Below, in pieces: positions 30,863-39,546 of a stretch of 41,825 bases of DNA. The stretch is from contig JAEVYU010000011.1 in assembly GCA_023392595.1 (NCBI GenBank), forward strand, positions 1 through 41,825, written 5' to 3'. A program made the position numbers and the translations under genes. Below the pieces are notes generated by a model. It searched no databases. It was given only the letters and a program-made list of their open reading frames with translations, and was not told the DNA's origin. This stretch comes from Bacillota bacterium. GTDB lineage: Bacteria; Bacillota; UBA4882; UBA8346. The stretch's first letter is position 1. The number at the start of each line of letters is the position of its first letter.

Positions 30863-32701
30863 TTAGGCCTCGGTGACAGTTGTAGGTTCTTCCCCCTGTG
30901 GCGCTTCACCAAGCAAAGCTAAAAATTCATTGCCTTCGATCGTTTCTTTCTCCAGTAATGTTTTGGCTATCGCATCCAACATATCACGGTGTTCGTTAAT
31001 GATCGCTTTCGATTTTACAAAGGAAGAATCCATGATTTGTTTAATTTCTCTGTCAATTGCAGCAGCGATTTCTTCACTGTAATTTTTTTCACGGGTAAAG
31101 TCTCGACCCAAAAAGACCTGTTCCTCCTGGCCATGACCAAAAGTCATATACCCAAGCTCGTCACTCATTCCATATTCGGTAACCATCTTGCGGACTGTCT
31201 TGGTAGCCCGTTCCAAATCATTACGAGCTCCGGTACTGATTTCATTGAGGGCGATAACTTCAGCAGCCCTTCCACCCAAGGCGAAAACAACATTCTCTAA
31301 TAGTTCGGTCCGGGTATTGTAATGCTTATCTTCCAAAGGTAATGCCAAAGTATAACCACCGGCAGCACCACGCGGAATAATTGATATTTTGTGAATCGGA
31401 TCAACTGTGGGCAGGTAATGTCCAACCAGGGCATGCCCAGCCTCGTGATATGCGGTTAGTTCTCTCTCTTTGGCGCTCATAATTTTACTCTTTTTCTCAG
31501 GCCCGGCGATAACTCTTTCAATTGCATCCTCACACTCATCCATCGAGATTTTTTTCTTATTTCGACGGGCGGCAAGGAGGGCCGCTTCATTGAGTACATT
31601 GGCCAGATCTGCACCGGTAAACATGGGCGTTTGTCTGGCAAGCACCGTGAGGTCAATATCCTGCGCCAAAGGTTTTCCTTTGGAGTGTACTTTCAATATA
31701 TCTTCACGGCCTTTAATATCCGGTATATCCAGCGTAACCTGACGGTCAAAGCGTCCAGGCCTTAACAACGCCGGATCAAGGACATCAGGGCGATTGGTAG
31801 CCGCTAACAATATAATACCCGAATTCGCCTCAAATCCATCCATTTCAACGAGCAGTTGATTCAAGGTCTGTTCACGTTCATCGTGTCCGCCACCCAATCC
31901 GGCCCCTCTTTGACGGCCGACCGCATCAATTTCATCCACGAAAACGATGCAAGGGGCATTCTTTTTTGCCTGATCAAATAAATCACGGACCCTTGATGCG
32001 CCGACACCCACAAACATCTCGACAAAGTCGGAACCACTGATACTGAAGAAAGGAACTCCGGCTTCACCGGCTACCGCTTTGGCCAGTAGAGTTTTACCTG
32101 TACCCGGCGCCCCGATCAACAAAACTCCCTTGGGAATTTTAGCCCCTAGTTCAGTAAACCGCCTGGGCTGTCTTAAAAAGTCCACGATTTCAACCAATTC
32201 TTCCTTAGCCTCATCTGCACCGGCTACATCATCGAAAAGAGTCTTGGACTTGTCCTCCGTATGAAGCCTGGCTCTGCTTTTTCCAAAAGATAACGCCTTA
32301 TTGCCGCTGTTTTGCATCTGGTTAAGCAGGAAAAACCAAAAAATAACGAATAGAACAATAAAACCTAAGTTTGGCAAGATTATAGCCCACCAGCCGTTAC
32401 CGGCATTGGAGAAAGAAATTTTAACGCCTTTTTCCCGGAGCTTGTTATAATAAATTTCGGGATGATTGGCCGGGCCATCGGTCCGGTATTTTTTATTGGT
32501 ATCCCTTTGTTTACCCTGAATGGTGCCGTCGTTATTGTTGACAACCGCGTCAATTATCTTACCAGCTTCAGCCTTTCGCATGAACTGTTCAAAACTTATT
32601 TGTTCGGGCTGTTTCTGGGGATTCATATAATTAACTACTAATAAAAGGGTAATGATCGCAACTGCAAAATAAATAAAAATTTCTCGAGCAACTTTAAACA
32701 A
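30863..32701 (-). CDS. ftsH: ATP-dependent membrane zinc metalloprotease FtsH
   Basis: A membrane AAA+ protease that degrades misfolded membrane proteins and regulators. The 612 residues comprise two membrane helices (about 6-24 and 106-127) around an extracytoplasmic domain, an AAA domain with Walker A GAPGTGKT (197-204), Walker B CIVFVDEIDAVGR, the second region of homology (RPDVLDPALLRPGRFDR) and the zinc motif HEAGH (419-423). The start is TTG 32701, 7 nt after GGAGGGAGG; an in-frame TTG at 32722 lies upstream of that site. A 9-bp hairpin lies directly against the ribosome site. Neighbour tilS is upstream, as in most Firmicutes, but hpt between them is missing. Confidence 0.97.
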   Translation of the reverse strand: MFKVAREIFIYFAVAIITLLLVVNYMNPQKQPEQISFEQFMRKAEAGKIIDAVVNNNDGTIQGKQRDTNKKYRTDGPANHPEIYYNKLREKGVKISFSNAGNGWWAIILPNLGFIVLFVIFWFFLLNQMQNSGNKALSFGKSRARLHTEDKSKTLFDDVAGADEAKEELVEIVDFLRQPRRFTELGAKIPKGVLLIGAPGTGKTLLAKAVAGEAGVPFFSISGSDFVEMFVGVGASRVRDLFDQAKKNAPCIVFVDEIDAVGRQRGAGLGGGHDEREQTLNQLLVEMDGFEANSGIILLAATNRPDVLDPALLRPGRFDRQVTLDIPDIKGREDILKVHSKGKPLAQDIDLTVLARQTPMFTGADLANVLNEAALLAARRNKKKISMDECEDAIERVIAGPEKKSKIMSAKERELTAYHEAGHALVGHYLPTVDPIHKISIIPRGAAGGYTLALPLEDKHYNTRTELLENVVFALGGRAAEVIALNEISTGARNDLERATKTVRKMVTEYGMSDELGYMTFGHGQEEQVFLGRDFTREKNYSEEIAAAIDREIKQIMDSSFVKSKAIINEHRDMLDAIAKTLLEKETIEGNEFLALLGEAPQGEEPTTVTEA

Positions 32702-32717
32702 GAATAGGCCTCCCTCC

Positions 32718-32739
32718 GGCAAAAACAGCCGTTTTTGCC
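32718..32739 (-). promoter_or_regulatory. Hairpin abutting the ftsH ribosome site
   Basis: GGCAAAAAC / GTTTTTGCC form a 9-bp stem with a 4-nt loop; on the minus strand the stem ends 1-2 nt before GGAGGGAGG. No T-tract follows, so it is not a simple terminator. It may influence ribosome access to ftsH or be a processing site. Confidence 0.5.
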
Positions 32740-32787
32740 ATGTTAAATATTATACCATAGTAAATATATGAATACAATCAATCTTAT

Positions 32788-34182
32788 TTAAGAAACCACA
32801 GCCTTAAACCGCCAGACCGGATCACTCCGATGTTCAACCTTAAACCGTTCACTTAACCGGTAACCAACCACCCAAACGATCCTGTCGTCGGACGTTACCA
32901 ACAAAGGTACTCTCTTCCGCTCGGAACGGGGCAATTTGATATTGATAAAAAAATCATGCAATTTCTGCGACCCTGGACTACCAAGCGGCCAAAACACATC
33001 ACCCGGCTTCCAAAAACGAATTTTTAAGGGCAGATTTAATTTGTCGGCAGCCACAAAAATTTGATCATTTTGGACATGATGCCAATCCTCCGGGGGAGAG
33101 GCCGCTTCAATATGAATCTGCAATTTAAGAGCTGGAATTATATTATGACCCGGAGTTATTAATGAAAAAGGCTGAAATAATTGTGTGCCTGTCAGTCTTT
33201 CCTGGGATTCAGCAAAAAGAAGATTCTTCCCCTGGACATAAACCTTAATCCCCTTAAAAATATGCATCGTCTTAAAATCATATTTTTCTTCATTGATTTT
33301 TTGGAGTAAATGTTCTAAAGCAGCATTTTCTAAGTGATAGTTTATTTTAATATGAAGTAGCATTTGTTTCAATATATAGTACTGTAAATAAAATGGCTGT
33401 TTTAAAAAATCCTCCAGCTTTAAACCGAATTTGGCGTCCTCTGAAGCTATCAATAATTCCGGCAAAAGCCGGTTTACCATCTCCGTCATGAAATCCCGCT
33501 GTGCCTTGGCTAACCTGGAAAGCCGGATAATGCCTTCCTTAATACGGGAATTATAGGATTCTTCAAGTAATGGCAATAATTGCAGGCGAATTTTATTTCG
33601 TTGATATACCAATTCATGGTTTGTAGAATCCTCTATCCAAAAGAGCTTATGATAAACGGCATATTCTTGAATTTCTTTCCGCGTCACCTCAAGAAGAGGC
33701 CTAATATAATAACCATCTCGGGCGATGGGTATCCCCGCAAGCCCATCAATTCCTGTCCCGCGGATAATTCGATATAAGATGGTCTCTACCTGATCGTCAA
33801 GATGATGACCTAAAGCAACCTTATCGGCGCCAACCTGTTCTTTAAATTCCTTAAAAATTCGGTAACGCTCTTCCCTTGCCAATAACTCCAAGGAATCGGG
33901 CTTGGCTTTGAGTTTGCCGGGAATATCAATTTTTACTTTATGAGTCTTAACATCCCACTCTTTGCCAACCTTTTCCAACAAATGCTCTTCCTTAATGTTT
34001 TCAAGCGGGCGTAAAGAATGGTTTATATAAAGTGCCCATATATCAAGTTTATACTCTGTCAGATTACACAAAAGGTGAAGTAAAGTTAATGAATCAATTC
34101 CTCCCGAGAAACCTACAACAACCCGATCCCCCACGGAAAGTAATTCATTTTTACGGATAGTATTCTTTATTTTTTCAAGCAC
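32788..34182 (-). CDS. tilS: tRNA(Ile)-lysidine synthetase TilS
   Basis: Modifies C34 of tRNA-Ile2 to lysidine so that it reads AUA. The 464 residues comprise an N-terminal PP-loop ATPase domain (GFSGGIDS, 24-31; LGHHLDDQVETILYRIIRG; RPLLEVTRKEIQEY), a middle helical domain and a C-terminal TilS_C domain (LNLPLKIRFWKPGDVFWPLG ... KLPRSERKRVPLL). Start GTG 34182 with GGGGTGG 5 nt upstream. It is first of the tilS-ftsH-rhomboid-folB series. The upstream 228-bp gap also holds the promoter of the divergent small gene. Confidence 0.95.
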   Translation of the reverse strand: MLEKIKNTIRKNELLSVGDRVVVGFSGGIDSLTLLHLLCNLTEYKLDIWALYINHSLRPLENIKEEHLLEKVGKEWDVKTHKVKIDIPGKLKAKPDSLELLAREERYRIFKEFKEQVGADKVALGHHLDDQVETILYRIIRGTGIDGLAGIPIARDGYYIRPLLEVTRKEIQEYAVYHKLFWIEDSTNHELVYQRNKIRLQLLPLLEESYNSRIKEGIIRLSRLAKAQRDFMTEMVNRLLPELLIASEDAKFGLKLEDFLKQPFYLQYYILKQMLLHIKINYHLENAALEHLLQKINEEKYDFKTMHIFKGIKVYVQGKNLLFAESQERLTGTQLFQPFSLITPGHNIIPALKLQIHIEAASPPEDWHHVQNDQIFVAADKLNLPLKIRFWKPGDVFWPLGSPGSQKLHDFFINIKLPRSERKRVPLLVTSDDRIVWVVGYRLSERFKVEHRSDPVWRFKAVVS

Positions 34183-34309
34183 TCAATCCACCCCGGAATC
34201 AAGTTCGCCTAAAGTAGTAAATTCCCTTTTTGTCTTCAAAAAAAAATAAATTTTTTCTGCTTAAACGAGTTATCCATTTTATAGTTCCCTTGAAAAAACA
34301 AAGAATCCT

Positions 34310-34338
34310 TTAACTTTATTTCTATAGTGTGGTAAAAT
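34310..34338 (+). promoter_or_regulatory. Promoter of the 68-residue gene
   Basis: TTAACT (34310-34315), 17 bp, TAAAAT (34333-34338). Good spacing and near-consensus hexamers. The -10 overlaps the first of two 11-bp direct repeats. Confidence 0.55.
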
Positions 34339-34387
34339 TATTATATCGTTAGACTGTTTTTAAATTCAGGTCGTAAAATTATTTTAC
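34332..34387 (+). repeat. Two direct repeats GTAAAATTATT, possible operator
   Basis: GTAAAATTATT occurs at 34332-34342 and 34373-34383, 41 bp apart (about four helical turns). The second copy is part of a 15-bp palindrome, GTAAAATTATTTTAC (34373-34387). One copy covers the -10, the other lies 24 bp before the start codon, an arrangement that would suit a dimeric repressor. Confidence 0.45.
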
Positions 34388-34410
34388 ACTTCATTGATGG
34401 AGATGAGCCA

Positions 34411-34617
34411 ATGTCTTTATATCGGACCGAATTCAACAAGACAATTGTCCGCCTAAAACTTATCCGGGATGAACTTTTGGAAAAAGGGTTCGAGGAAACC
34501 GCCCAAAATTTGTCCCAGGTTTTAACGCTCCTAAACCAAACGGACAGTAGTTATATTCAGGAACTCGCCAAACAAAAAGCCCAATCCGGCCACCAAACAA
34601 AAAGCCAGCCTTGTTGA
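34411..34617 (+). CDS. Small helical protein, 68 residues, unknown
   Basis: ATG 34411 with GGAGATG 8-9 nt upstream. The protein (MSLYRTEFNKTIVRLKLIRD... to a Lys/Gln-rich tail ending QPC) is charged and predicted mostly helical, with Leu heptads over about residues 12-55. No family is recognised. It has its own promoter, a possible operator and a hairpin over its stop codon, and sits divergent from tilS and convergent with spoIIE. Codon use is like that of its neighbours. Real gene likely; function unknown. Confidence 0.65.
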   Translation: MSLYRTEFNKTIVRLKLIRDELLEKGFEETAQNLSQVLTLLNQTDSSYIQELAKQKAQSGHQTKSQPC

Positions 34618-34630
34618 TCTAAGGCGGCTT
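34602..34630 (+). terminator. Imperfect hairpin at the stop of the small gene
   Basis: AAGCCAGCCTT and AAGGCGGCTT pair with one bulged A around an 8-nt loop containing the stop codon. Only a weak T-tract follows. It lies between convergent genes and may terminate both. Confidence 0.4.
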
Positions 34631-34676
34631 AAAGTTAAGTTCGAGACTTATAGAAAGTCGATGCTTTTCGCCTTGC

Positions 34677-37085
34677 TTAAAGTGTAAAATTTCCATCCAT
34701 AATTTGTAATACAATGACCGTCATATCATCCAGGGGAATCCCCCCTTGATTGATCTTTGCCAGGTTCAGCAAATACTCGCCTAAAGCTTCCGGACTGGCG
34801 ACTTCAACCTGACGAAGAGCCCGGATCATCCAATCCTCTTTATCCGGTTGGTTCGGTTTACTATCAGCGATTCCATCCGTAACCATCACAACAAGATCGT
34901 CCGGCTGTAATTGCACAGAAGTCCGTTCGAGATCAATCGAAGCTAAAATACCGGCCGGAAGAGAGGTGGATTGAATACCCCATACTTCTCGGCCTCTTTT
35001 CACATAAGTGGCCGCAGCCCCGATTTTTATAAATTCAGCCTGTGCTGTATATAAATCGACGATTGCCAAATCAACTGTTGCAAACGACTCTTCCGGAGAA
35101 CGAAGCAATAGTACGGAATTAACTATTTTAACCGCAAAATCACTACCAATACCCGATTCAAGCAATTTCTCCAAAATATCGACCGTAGTCCTACTCTCTG
35201 CATTAGCCTTACTACCATGGCCCATGCCATCACTCAGAATGGCTACAAAATGTCCATCCTTCAATTGGTGCATGCTTTGGCTGTCTCCGGATAATGGGTT
35301 ACCATCCTTAGAAAGTTTACAAATAGTCGTTCGAACCTCAAAATTACAGGTCGGAACCAAACAATATGCGCAGGTATCTTCCGTTAAAAAACAATTCTTT
35401 TCCCATATGGTATATTCTTTATCCAGCAACCTGCCGACCAGCGCTGCCGCTAAATACTGACATTCACATTTCTGACCGCAATTATGTTGCTTTATGCGAA
35501 TCTCGACCCCCTGGGCGTTACAGGATAAAACGGAAACTTCTTTGGCCATGATTCCGATGCGGTGAAACCCCTGGTAAATTTTCTCCTCGATTTCGATTTT
35601 TAAATTCGCATCGTGGGTTACTTCTTTCGCCAAATCGTTCACTATACCGGATATCCCCTGTAGTTGATTGGCAACGAAAATCTGGCTTTCTTGCAGTTTT
35701 TTTTGCCAAAGTTGATCACTTTGGCATTTTTCAAACAATTGGTTAATGGTTCCGAGTAATCGAAACTGTTGAAAGCAATTTTTCAACAACCGTCCTTTTA
35801 AGTGTTTAGCGCTTACTTGACCATACAGTTCTGCATAGGCGATAAGGTCAAATATTTCGCGATAGGTTGAGTAGAAATTTTCGCCCCAGCAGACTTGATA
35901 ACCATTGCAATGCTGACAATTTTTGGTACATACTTGATCAAGCAGTGTATATAAGTCCATTTTCGGATTAGCAGGCGCCTCGTGGTTCATATCATGAAAG
36001 CTTTTTGCCAGTTCCTCGAAAATTGCGGCCAAATTGCTTAATCGTAGGTTGAGCACCTCACGTAATTGTTTCTGTTCTTCAGAACAGCTTGAAGTGGAAG
36101 CGGATTCGGAATTGGGAAGGAAATGGGCAAGTTGCGAAAAATATCGCCGGGGAATCAAGACAAAGGATAGCATACCCGCTCCCCACGGCAAATTTTGAAT
36201 CACAAAAGGGTTCCCATGGACTTGCTCCGTGATCAAGCACAACCCGATACAACTTCCTAGCACTGTGCCCCACTTCCAGCAGTTTTTAAATAACCCGCCC
36301 AAAAACCCGGCCACACTATAGACAGCGATCAAACTTACTAAATCTTTTGTATGGATTCCCAAGGCTGTTCCGATAGATATTCCCATTGCTGCCCCAAATC
36401 CCCCTCCGCCTACATATGAGGCTGTAAGTAGTAACAGAATAGCCAGCACTTTTGTGAGTTCAAAGGATTGAAAAACTAAATCTCTGGTTCCGCCCAAAGC
36501 AAGGATCATCATAATGGCTGTCGCCGGAAGCGTTAAGCCGGAAAAAGATCTCATTGGATCATCAAAAAATCTAAAGCTGCGTTGGAATACTAACCCTAAA
36601 CAAAAGATCAAAAGGATTTCTATCAAATGAGCAATCATCCACTGAATGGTTTCCCTGAGTATGATAAATTCCATGGCTTTAAAAATGAACCAAATCAAAA
36701 AAACCCAATTTATTTTGAGACTTGATCTCTTTTTCAAAAACCACATTTGGCTTATTATCATAAGCGCTAATAACAGAATGCTTTTTTCACAAGCTACGAT
36801 TGAGTTTTGGGCGCTTGCGGTTCCGATGAAAATACCAAGTACGATTAAAATCTTAGCCCATAACCTGATTGGACGTTGGCTAATGGCCAGTCCCAAGGCT
36901 ATTCCCGCCGGATAAAAATCTTCGAAAACCAAAAAACGGCTTAGTAAAATCGCCAGAAGAAACATAAAGCAATACCCGGAAAAAGGTCTTTTTAGCTGTC
37001 GTTTCTTAATAATCAACACTTTTTCTTGATTATTCAGCGAAAGACCGCCCGAGACTAAATGATTGGCAAATGCTTGTCCGGCCAA
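34677..37085 (-). CDS. spoIIE: Stage II sporulation protein E (SpoIIAA-P phosphatase)
   Basis: The membrane phosphatase that activates sigma-F in the forespore. The 802 residues comprise about ten N-terminal membrane helices (to residue 330), a central helical domain and a C-terminal PP2C phosphatase whose metal ligands are visible: D619 (LSDGMGHG), D737 (MVTDG) and DD near 786 (LDDMTVIV). TTG 37085 has GAGGGG about 7 nt upstream. A Spo0A-type promoter lies at 37124-37156. The spoIIE, tilS, ftsH order is the usual Firmicute one, though a small plus-strand gene interrupts it here. Confidence is very high; it marks the host as a spore former. Confidence 0.97.
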   Translation of the reverse strand: MAGQAFANHLVSGGLSLNNQEKVLIIKKRQLKRPFSGYCFMFLLAILLSRFLVFEDFYPAGIALGLAISQRPIRLWAKILIVLGIFIGTASAQNSIVACEKSILLLALMIISQMWFLKKRSSLKINWVFLIWFIFKAMEFIILRETIQWMIAHLIEILLIFCLGLVFQRSFRFFDDPMRSFSGLTLPATAIMMILALGGTRDLVFQSFELTKVLAILLLLTASYVGGGGFGAAMGISIGTALGIHTKDLVSLIAVYSVAGFLGGLFKNCWKWGTVLGSCIGLCLITEQVHGNPFVIQNLPWGAGMLSFVLIPRRYFSQLAHFLPNSESASTSSCSEEQKQLREVLNLRLSNLAAIFEELAKSFHDMNHEAPANPKMDLYTLLDQVCTKNCQHCNGYQVCWGENFYSTYREIFDLIAYAELYGQVSAKHLKGRLLKNCFQQFRLLGTINQLFEKCQSDQLWQKKLQESQIFVANQLQGISGIVNDLAKEVTHDANLKIEIEEKIYQGFHRIGIMAKEVSVLSCNAQGVEIRIKQHNCGQKCECQYLAAALVGRLLDKEYTIWEKNCFLTEDTCAYCLVPTCNFEVRTTICKLSKDGNPLSGDSQSMHQLKDGHFVAILSDGMGHGSKANAESRTTVDILEKLLESGIGSDFAVKIVNSVLLLRSPEESFATVDLAIVDLYTAQAEFIKIGAAATYVKRGREVWGIQSTSLPAGILASIDLERTSVQLQPDDLVVMVTDGIADSKPNQPDKEDWMIRALRQVEVASPEALGEYLLNLAKINQGGIPLDDMTVIVLQIMDGNFTL

Positions 37086-37123
37086 TCCACCACCCCTCTG
37101 TTTTTCTGTTTGTTCTCGGGGCT

Positions 37124-37156
37124 AGTATATCATTTAACCCCGAATGGATATGTCGA
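37124..37156 (-). promoter_or_regulatory. Spo0A-type promoter of spoIIE (21-bp spacer, 0A box)
   Basis: On the minus strand TCGACA (37156-37151) is followed after 21 bp by TATACT (37129-37124). On the opposite strand the -35 reads TGTCGAT (37151-37157), a six-of-seven match to the 0A box TGTCGAA. In B. subtilis, spoIIE and spoIIG promoters also have -35/-10 spacers of 21-22 bp and overlapping 0A boxes. The leader would be about 30 nt. Confidence 0.75.
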
Positions 37157-37225
37157 TTCTTTAACTTTGAGGCCAATTATTTTCCTTCCATCTTCTTTAA
37201 AATACGGTAGAAAAAAAGATTAACT

Positions 37226-38281
37226 TCAAAACCGGGAAGTTTTCATAGACAGCAATAAAAGCATTACCAAACTTAAAACTCCAAACAACGGGTAACATTT
37301 TGCGATGAGATCGATAAACCCCACTTGAGCAATTTGAATTCCTCCCAAAGTCAGCAATATTACCCAAATACGATAGGGTAATCCCCCTAACACAGTCAGC
37401 CGTTTTGCCAATCCATAGGTATTGGCAAGGAGTGTTGTAAACATTTCGCCCCATAAAATCGCTGCATAACTCCAATAAGGAATTGGGCCCGCTCTCCGTG
37501 CAAGCTCAATCATAGGTAAAGCCTGTTTTCCCAAGAACGAAAAGTTGGATAACAATGCCCATTGCATAAAACCGGCCATCAAGCCCAAACATACACTACC
37601 GACCCAACTGCTTACCTTTAAATGACCCCTGCTTGGATATTTTTGAGCCAAGGCCAGCAATACCGGCAAGGCAAGAATGACATTATAAGCCGAAAATTGG
37701 AGGGCGGCAAAAAACCATTGAATATGAAAGGTTGGCATAACAATTGTTGTGTCTTTGGTGAATAAACCGTAAAACGAAATACAAAGTGAACCCAGAACCA
37801 TCAGCGGAATTACAATTAAATTAGCGGATATTAAACCTGCCATATCGAAAAAAAGAACTCCAACCAGTAAACAGGATGTCAGAATTTCGCCAACCCAAAG
37901 GTTCACTCCCATGCTCTCACACAAGGCGCCGCTTCCCGCCAGCATAACTCCAATGAGTACCATAAAGAAAAGGGATAACAAAAAATCAACAATAGGAGTG
38001 AGTGGTTTTCCCAATATATAAACAAGAAATTCCCGATAGGACTTTGGTTTTAGCTGATAACCCACTTTGAATATCTTGGCTCCCGCAACTCCCATCACTA
38101 GAACAGCTGTAACAATTCCGAAGAATCCATAAATACCATAGATACCGAAAAATTGCAGTATTTCTTGGCCCGAAGCAAAACCGGCTCCCACCACAGTACC
38201 GATAAAAGTTGCACTAATGGCCGGAACCTCTTCCAATACCCTTTTACAGGCCTTAAAATTAAAATATTTCACCACTGCCAC
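37226..38281 (-). CDS. YkvI-family membrane transporter
   Basis: A 351-residue integral membrane protein with about ten helices and the YkvI hallmark GTVVGAGFASGQEILQFF near the N-terminus, which resembles the unwound first helix of LeuT/APC-fold transporters. The substrate is unknown. Its start overlaps the end of the dacF-like gene by 13 bp. GTG 38281 is used here; GTG codons a few positions later are possible because the ribosome site (GGTGG) is weak. Placed between spoIIE and dacF, it may be expressed with the carboxypeptidase. Confidence 0.88.
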   Translation of the reverse strand: MAVVKYFNFKACKRVLEEVPAISATFIGTVVGAGFASGQEILQFFGIYGIYGFFGIVTAVLVMGVAGAKIFKVGYQLKPKSYREFLVYILGKPLTPIVDFLLSLFFMVLIGVMLAGSGALCESMGVNLWVGEILTSCLLVGVLFFDMAGLISANLIVIPLMVLGSLCISFYGLFTKDTTIVMPTFHIQWFFAALQFSAYNVILALPVLLALAQKYPSRGHLKVSSWVGSVCLGLMAGFMQWALLSNFSFLGKQALPMIELARRAGPIPYWSYAAILWGEMFTTLLANTYGLAKRLTVLGGLPYRIWVILLTLGGIQIAQVGFIDLIAKCYPLFGVLSLVMLLLLSMKTSRF

Positions 38282-39462
38282 CAGTGTCGTTTCTTAGGTA
38301 ATGGCCGCACATTGATGAGGTCGACTCCTTCTACGGTTTGCCGTTGATACCGGTACCCTATCCGTCCCCAGATTTGTCCCGGCTTCAACGGAGCCGTCGC
38401 TTGCTCATGGAACAGGATGATTTGGGGTTCTATAAAGCCCGCTTGATTTTTTTTGACAACTGCATTTAAGTCATTTCTTGGATAAAGATTCACAAAGGGA
38501 GCGCTACCGTTCAAAACCGTCAGCCTGGCAACGGGCTTACGACGGTCGGCAATTTTCCGAATCATGAATTCCTTGAACCCGTATTCCAGCATTCTGGCAC
38601 AATCTCCCCAACGGTCTCCCGAGTTAAGCACCACGGCAATAAACTGGCAATCATTCCGAGTGGCCGAAGCGACCAAGCAATATCCCGCTTCATTGGTAGT
38701 ACCTGTTTTTACACCGTCTGCTCCTTCCAAATACCAAAGTAAGCGGTTGGTATTTTGAACCTTGAGCGATTGCGCCTTATCCTCCCAGCGGATTATGGCG
38801 GTTTTTTGCTTTACCAAACTGGAAAAGCCAGGATAGGCCAGCCCATATCGGGCAATAAGCGCCAAATCGGTCGCGGTGGTATAATGGGAAGGCGCCCTCA
38901 GGCCATGCGGATTTCTAAAATTAGTGTTCAAGGCTCCGATTTCTTTCGCTTTACGATTCATTAAATCCACAAAAAGATCAACATTACCGGCGACTCCCTC
39001 GGCAACCGCCATACTGCCGTCATTGCCGGATTGTAACATCATCCCTTCCAGCAACTCTCTCAAGCTCAACCGATCCCCTGCCCGTAACCAAATGGAAGAT
39101 CCGGGGGTTCTCGATGCCAAAGGGGATACTTTAATAACTTTGTTAAGGTCGCCTTTTTCCAGGGCAACAATGGCCGTCATCATCTTGGTAGTACTGGCAG
39201 GAGCCCTCCGCAAATCGGGATTTTTAGCGAAAAGCACGGCTCCGCTTTTCGACTCGATAAGCACTCCCGCACTGGCATGGATGGATGGACCCCGCTCAAA
39301 ACCCGGGAGATACACCAAAGGGGGAAAACTGCCCCGTATCTTATATAAATGAGTGTTAACAGGTAAAGAAGAACGATACAAGGTAATGGCGGAAATCATA
39401 ACCAATCCGGCCAATAAAAATACCCCGATCCAGTATTTCCGGGGAATAATAATTACTTTCAT
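38269..39462 (-). CDS. dacF: D-alanyl-D-alanine carboxypeptidase (DacF/PBP5 type)
   Basis: A peptidoglycan-trimming enzyme that removes the terminal D-Ala of stem peptides. The 397 residues comprise an N-terminal signal/anchor helix (11-30), a penicillin-binding domain with S90-T-T-K93, S145-G-N147 and K252-T-G254, and a C-terminal PBP5-like beta domain (about 300-385). ATG 39462 with GGTGGGG 4 nt upstream is chosen over an earlier start in MARFIFII. Sporulation involvement (DacF) is inferred from genome context; it could equally be the vegetative DacA. Confidence 0.9.
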   Translation of the reverse strand: MKVIIIPRKYWIGVFLLAGLVMISAITLYRSSLPVNTHLYKIRGSFPPLVYLPGFERGPSIHASAGVLIESKSGAVLFAKNPDLRRAPASTTKMMTAIVALEKGDLNKVIKVSPLASRTPGSSIWLRAGDRLSLRELLEGMMLQSGNDGSMAVAEGVAGNVDLFVDLMNRKAKEIGALNTNFRNPHGLRAPSHYTTATDLALIARYGLAYPGFSSLVKQKTAIIRWEDKAQSLKVQNTNRLLWYLEGADGVKTGTTNEAGYCLVASATRNDCQFIAVVLNSGDRWGDCARMLEYGFKEFMIRKIADRRKPVARLTVLNGSAPFVNLYPRNDLNAVVKKNQAGFIEPQIILFHEQATAPLKPGQIWGRIGYRYQRQTVEGVDLINVRPLPKKRHWWQW

Positions 39463-39546
39463 CACGCCCCACCCTCCAATAATGAATATGAAGCGTGCCA
39501 CTTTTTAATACCATCCGGTTTTTTCGGCCAGATTGGATGCCAGTTA

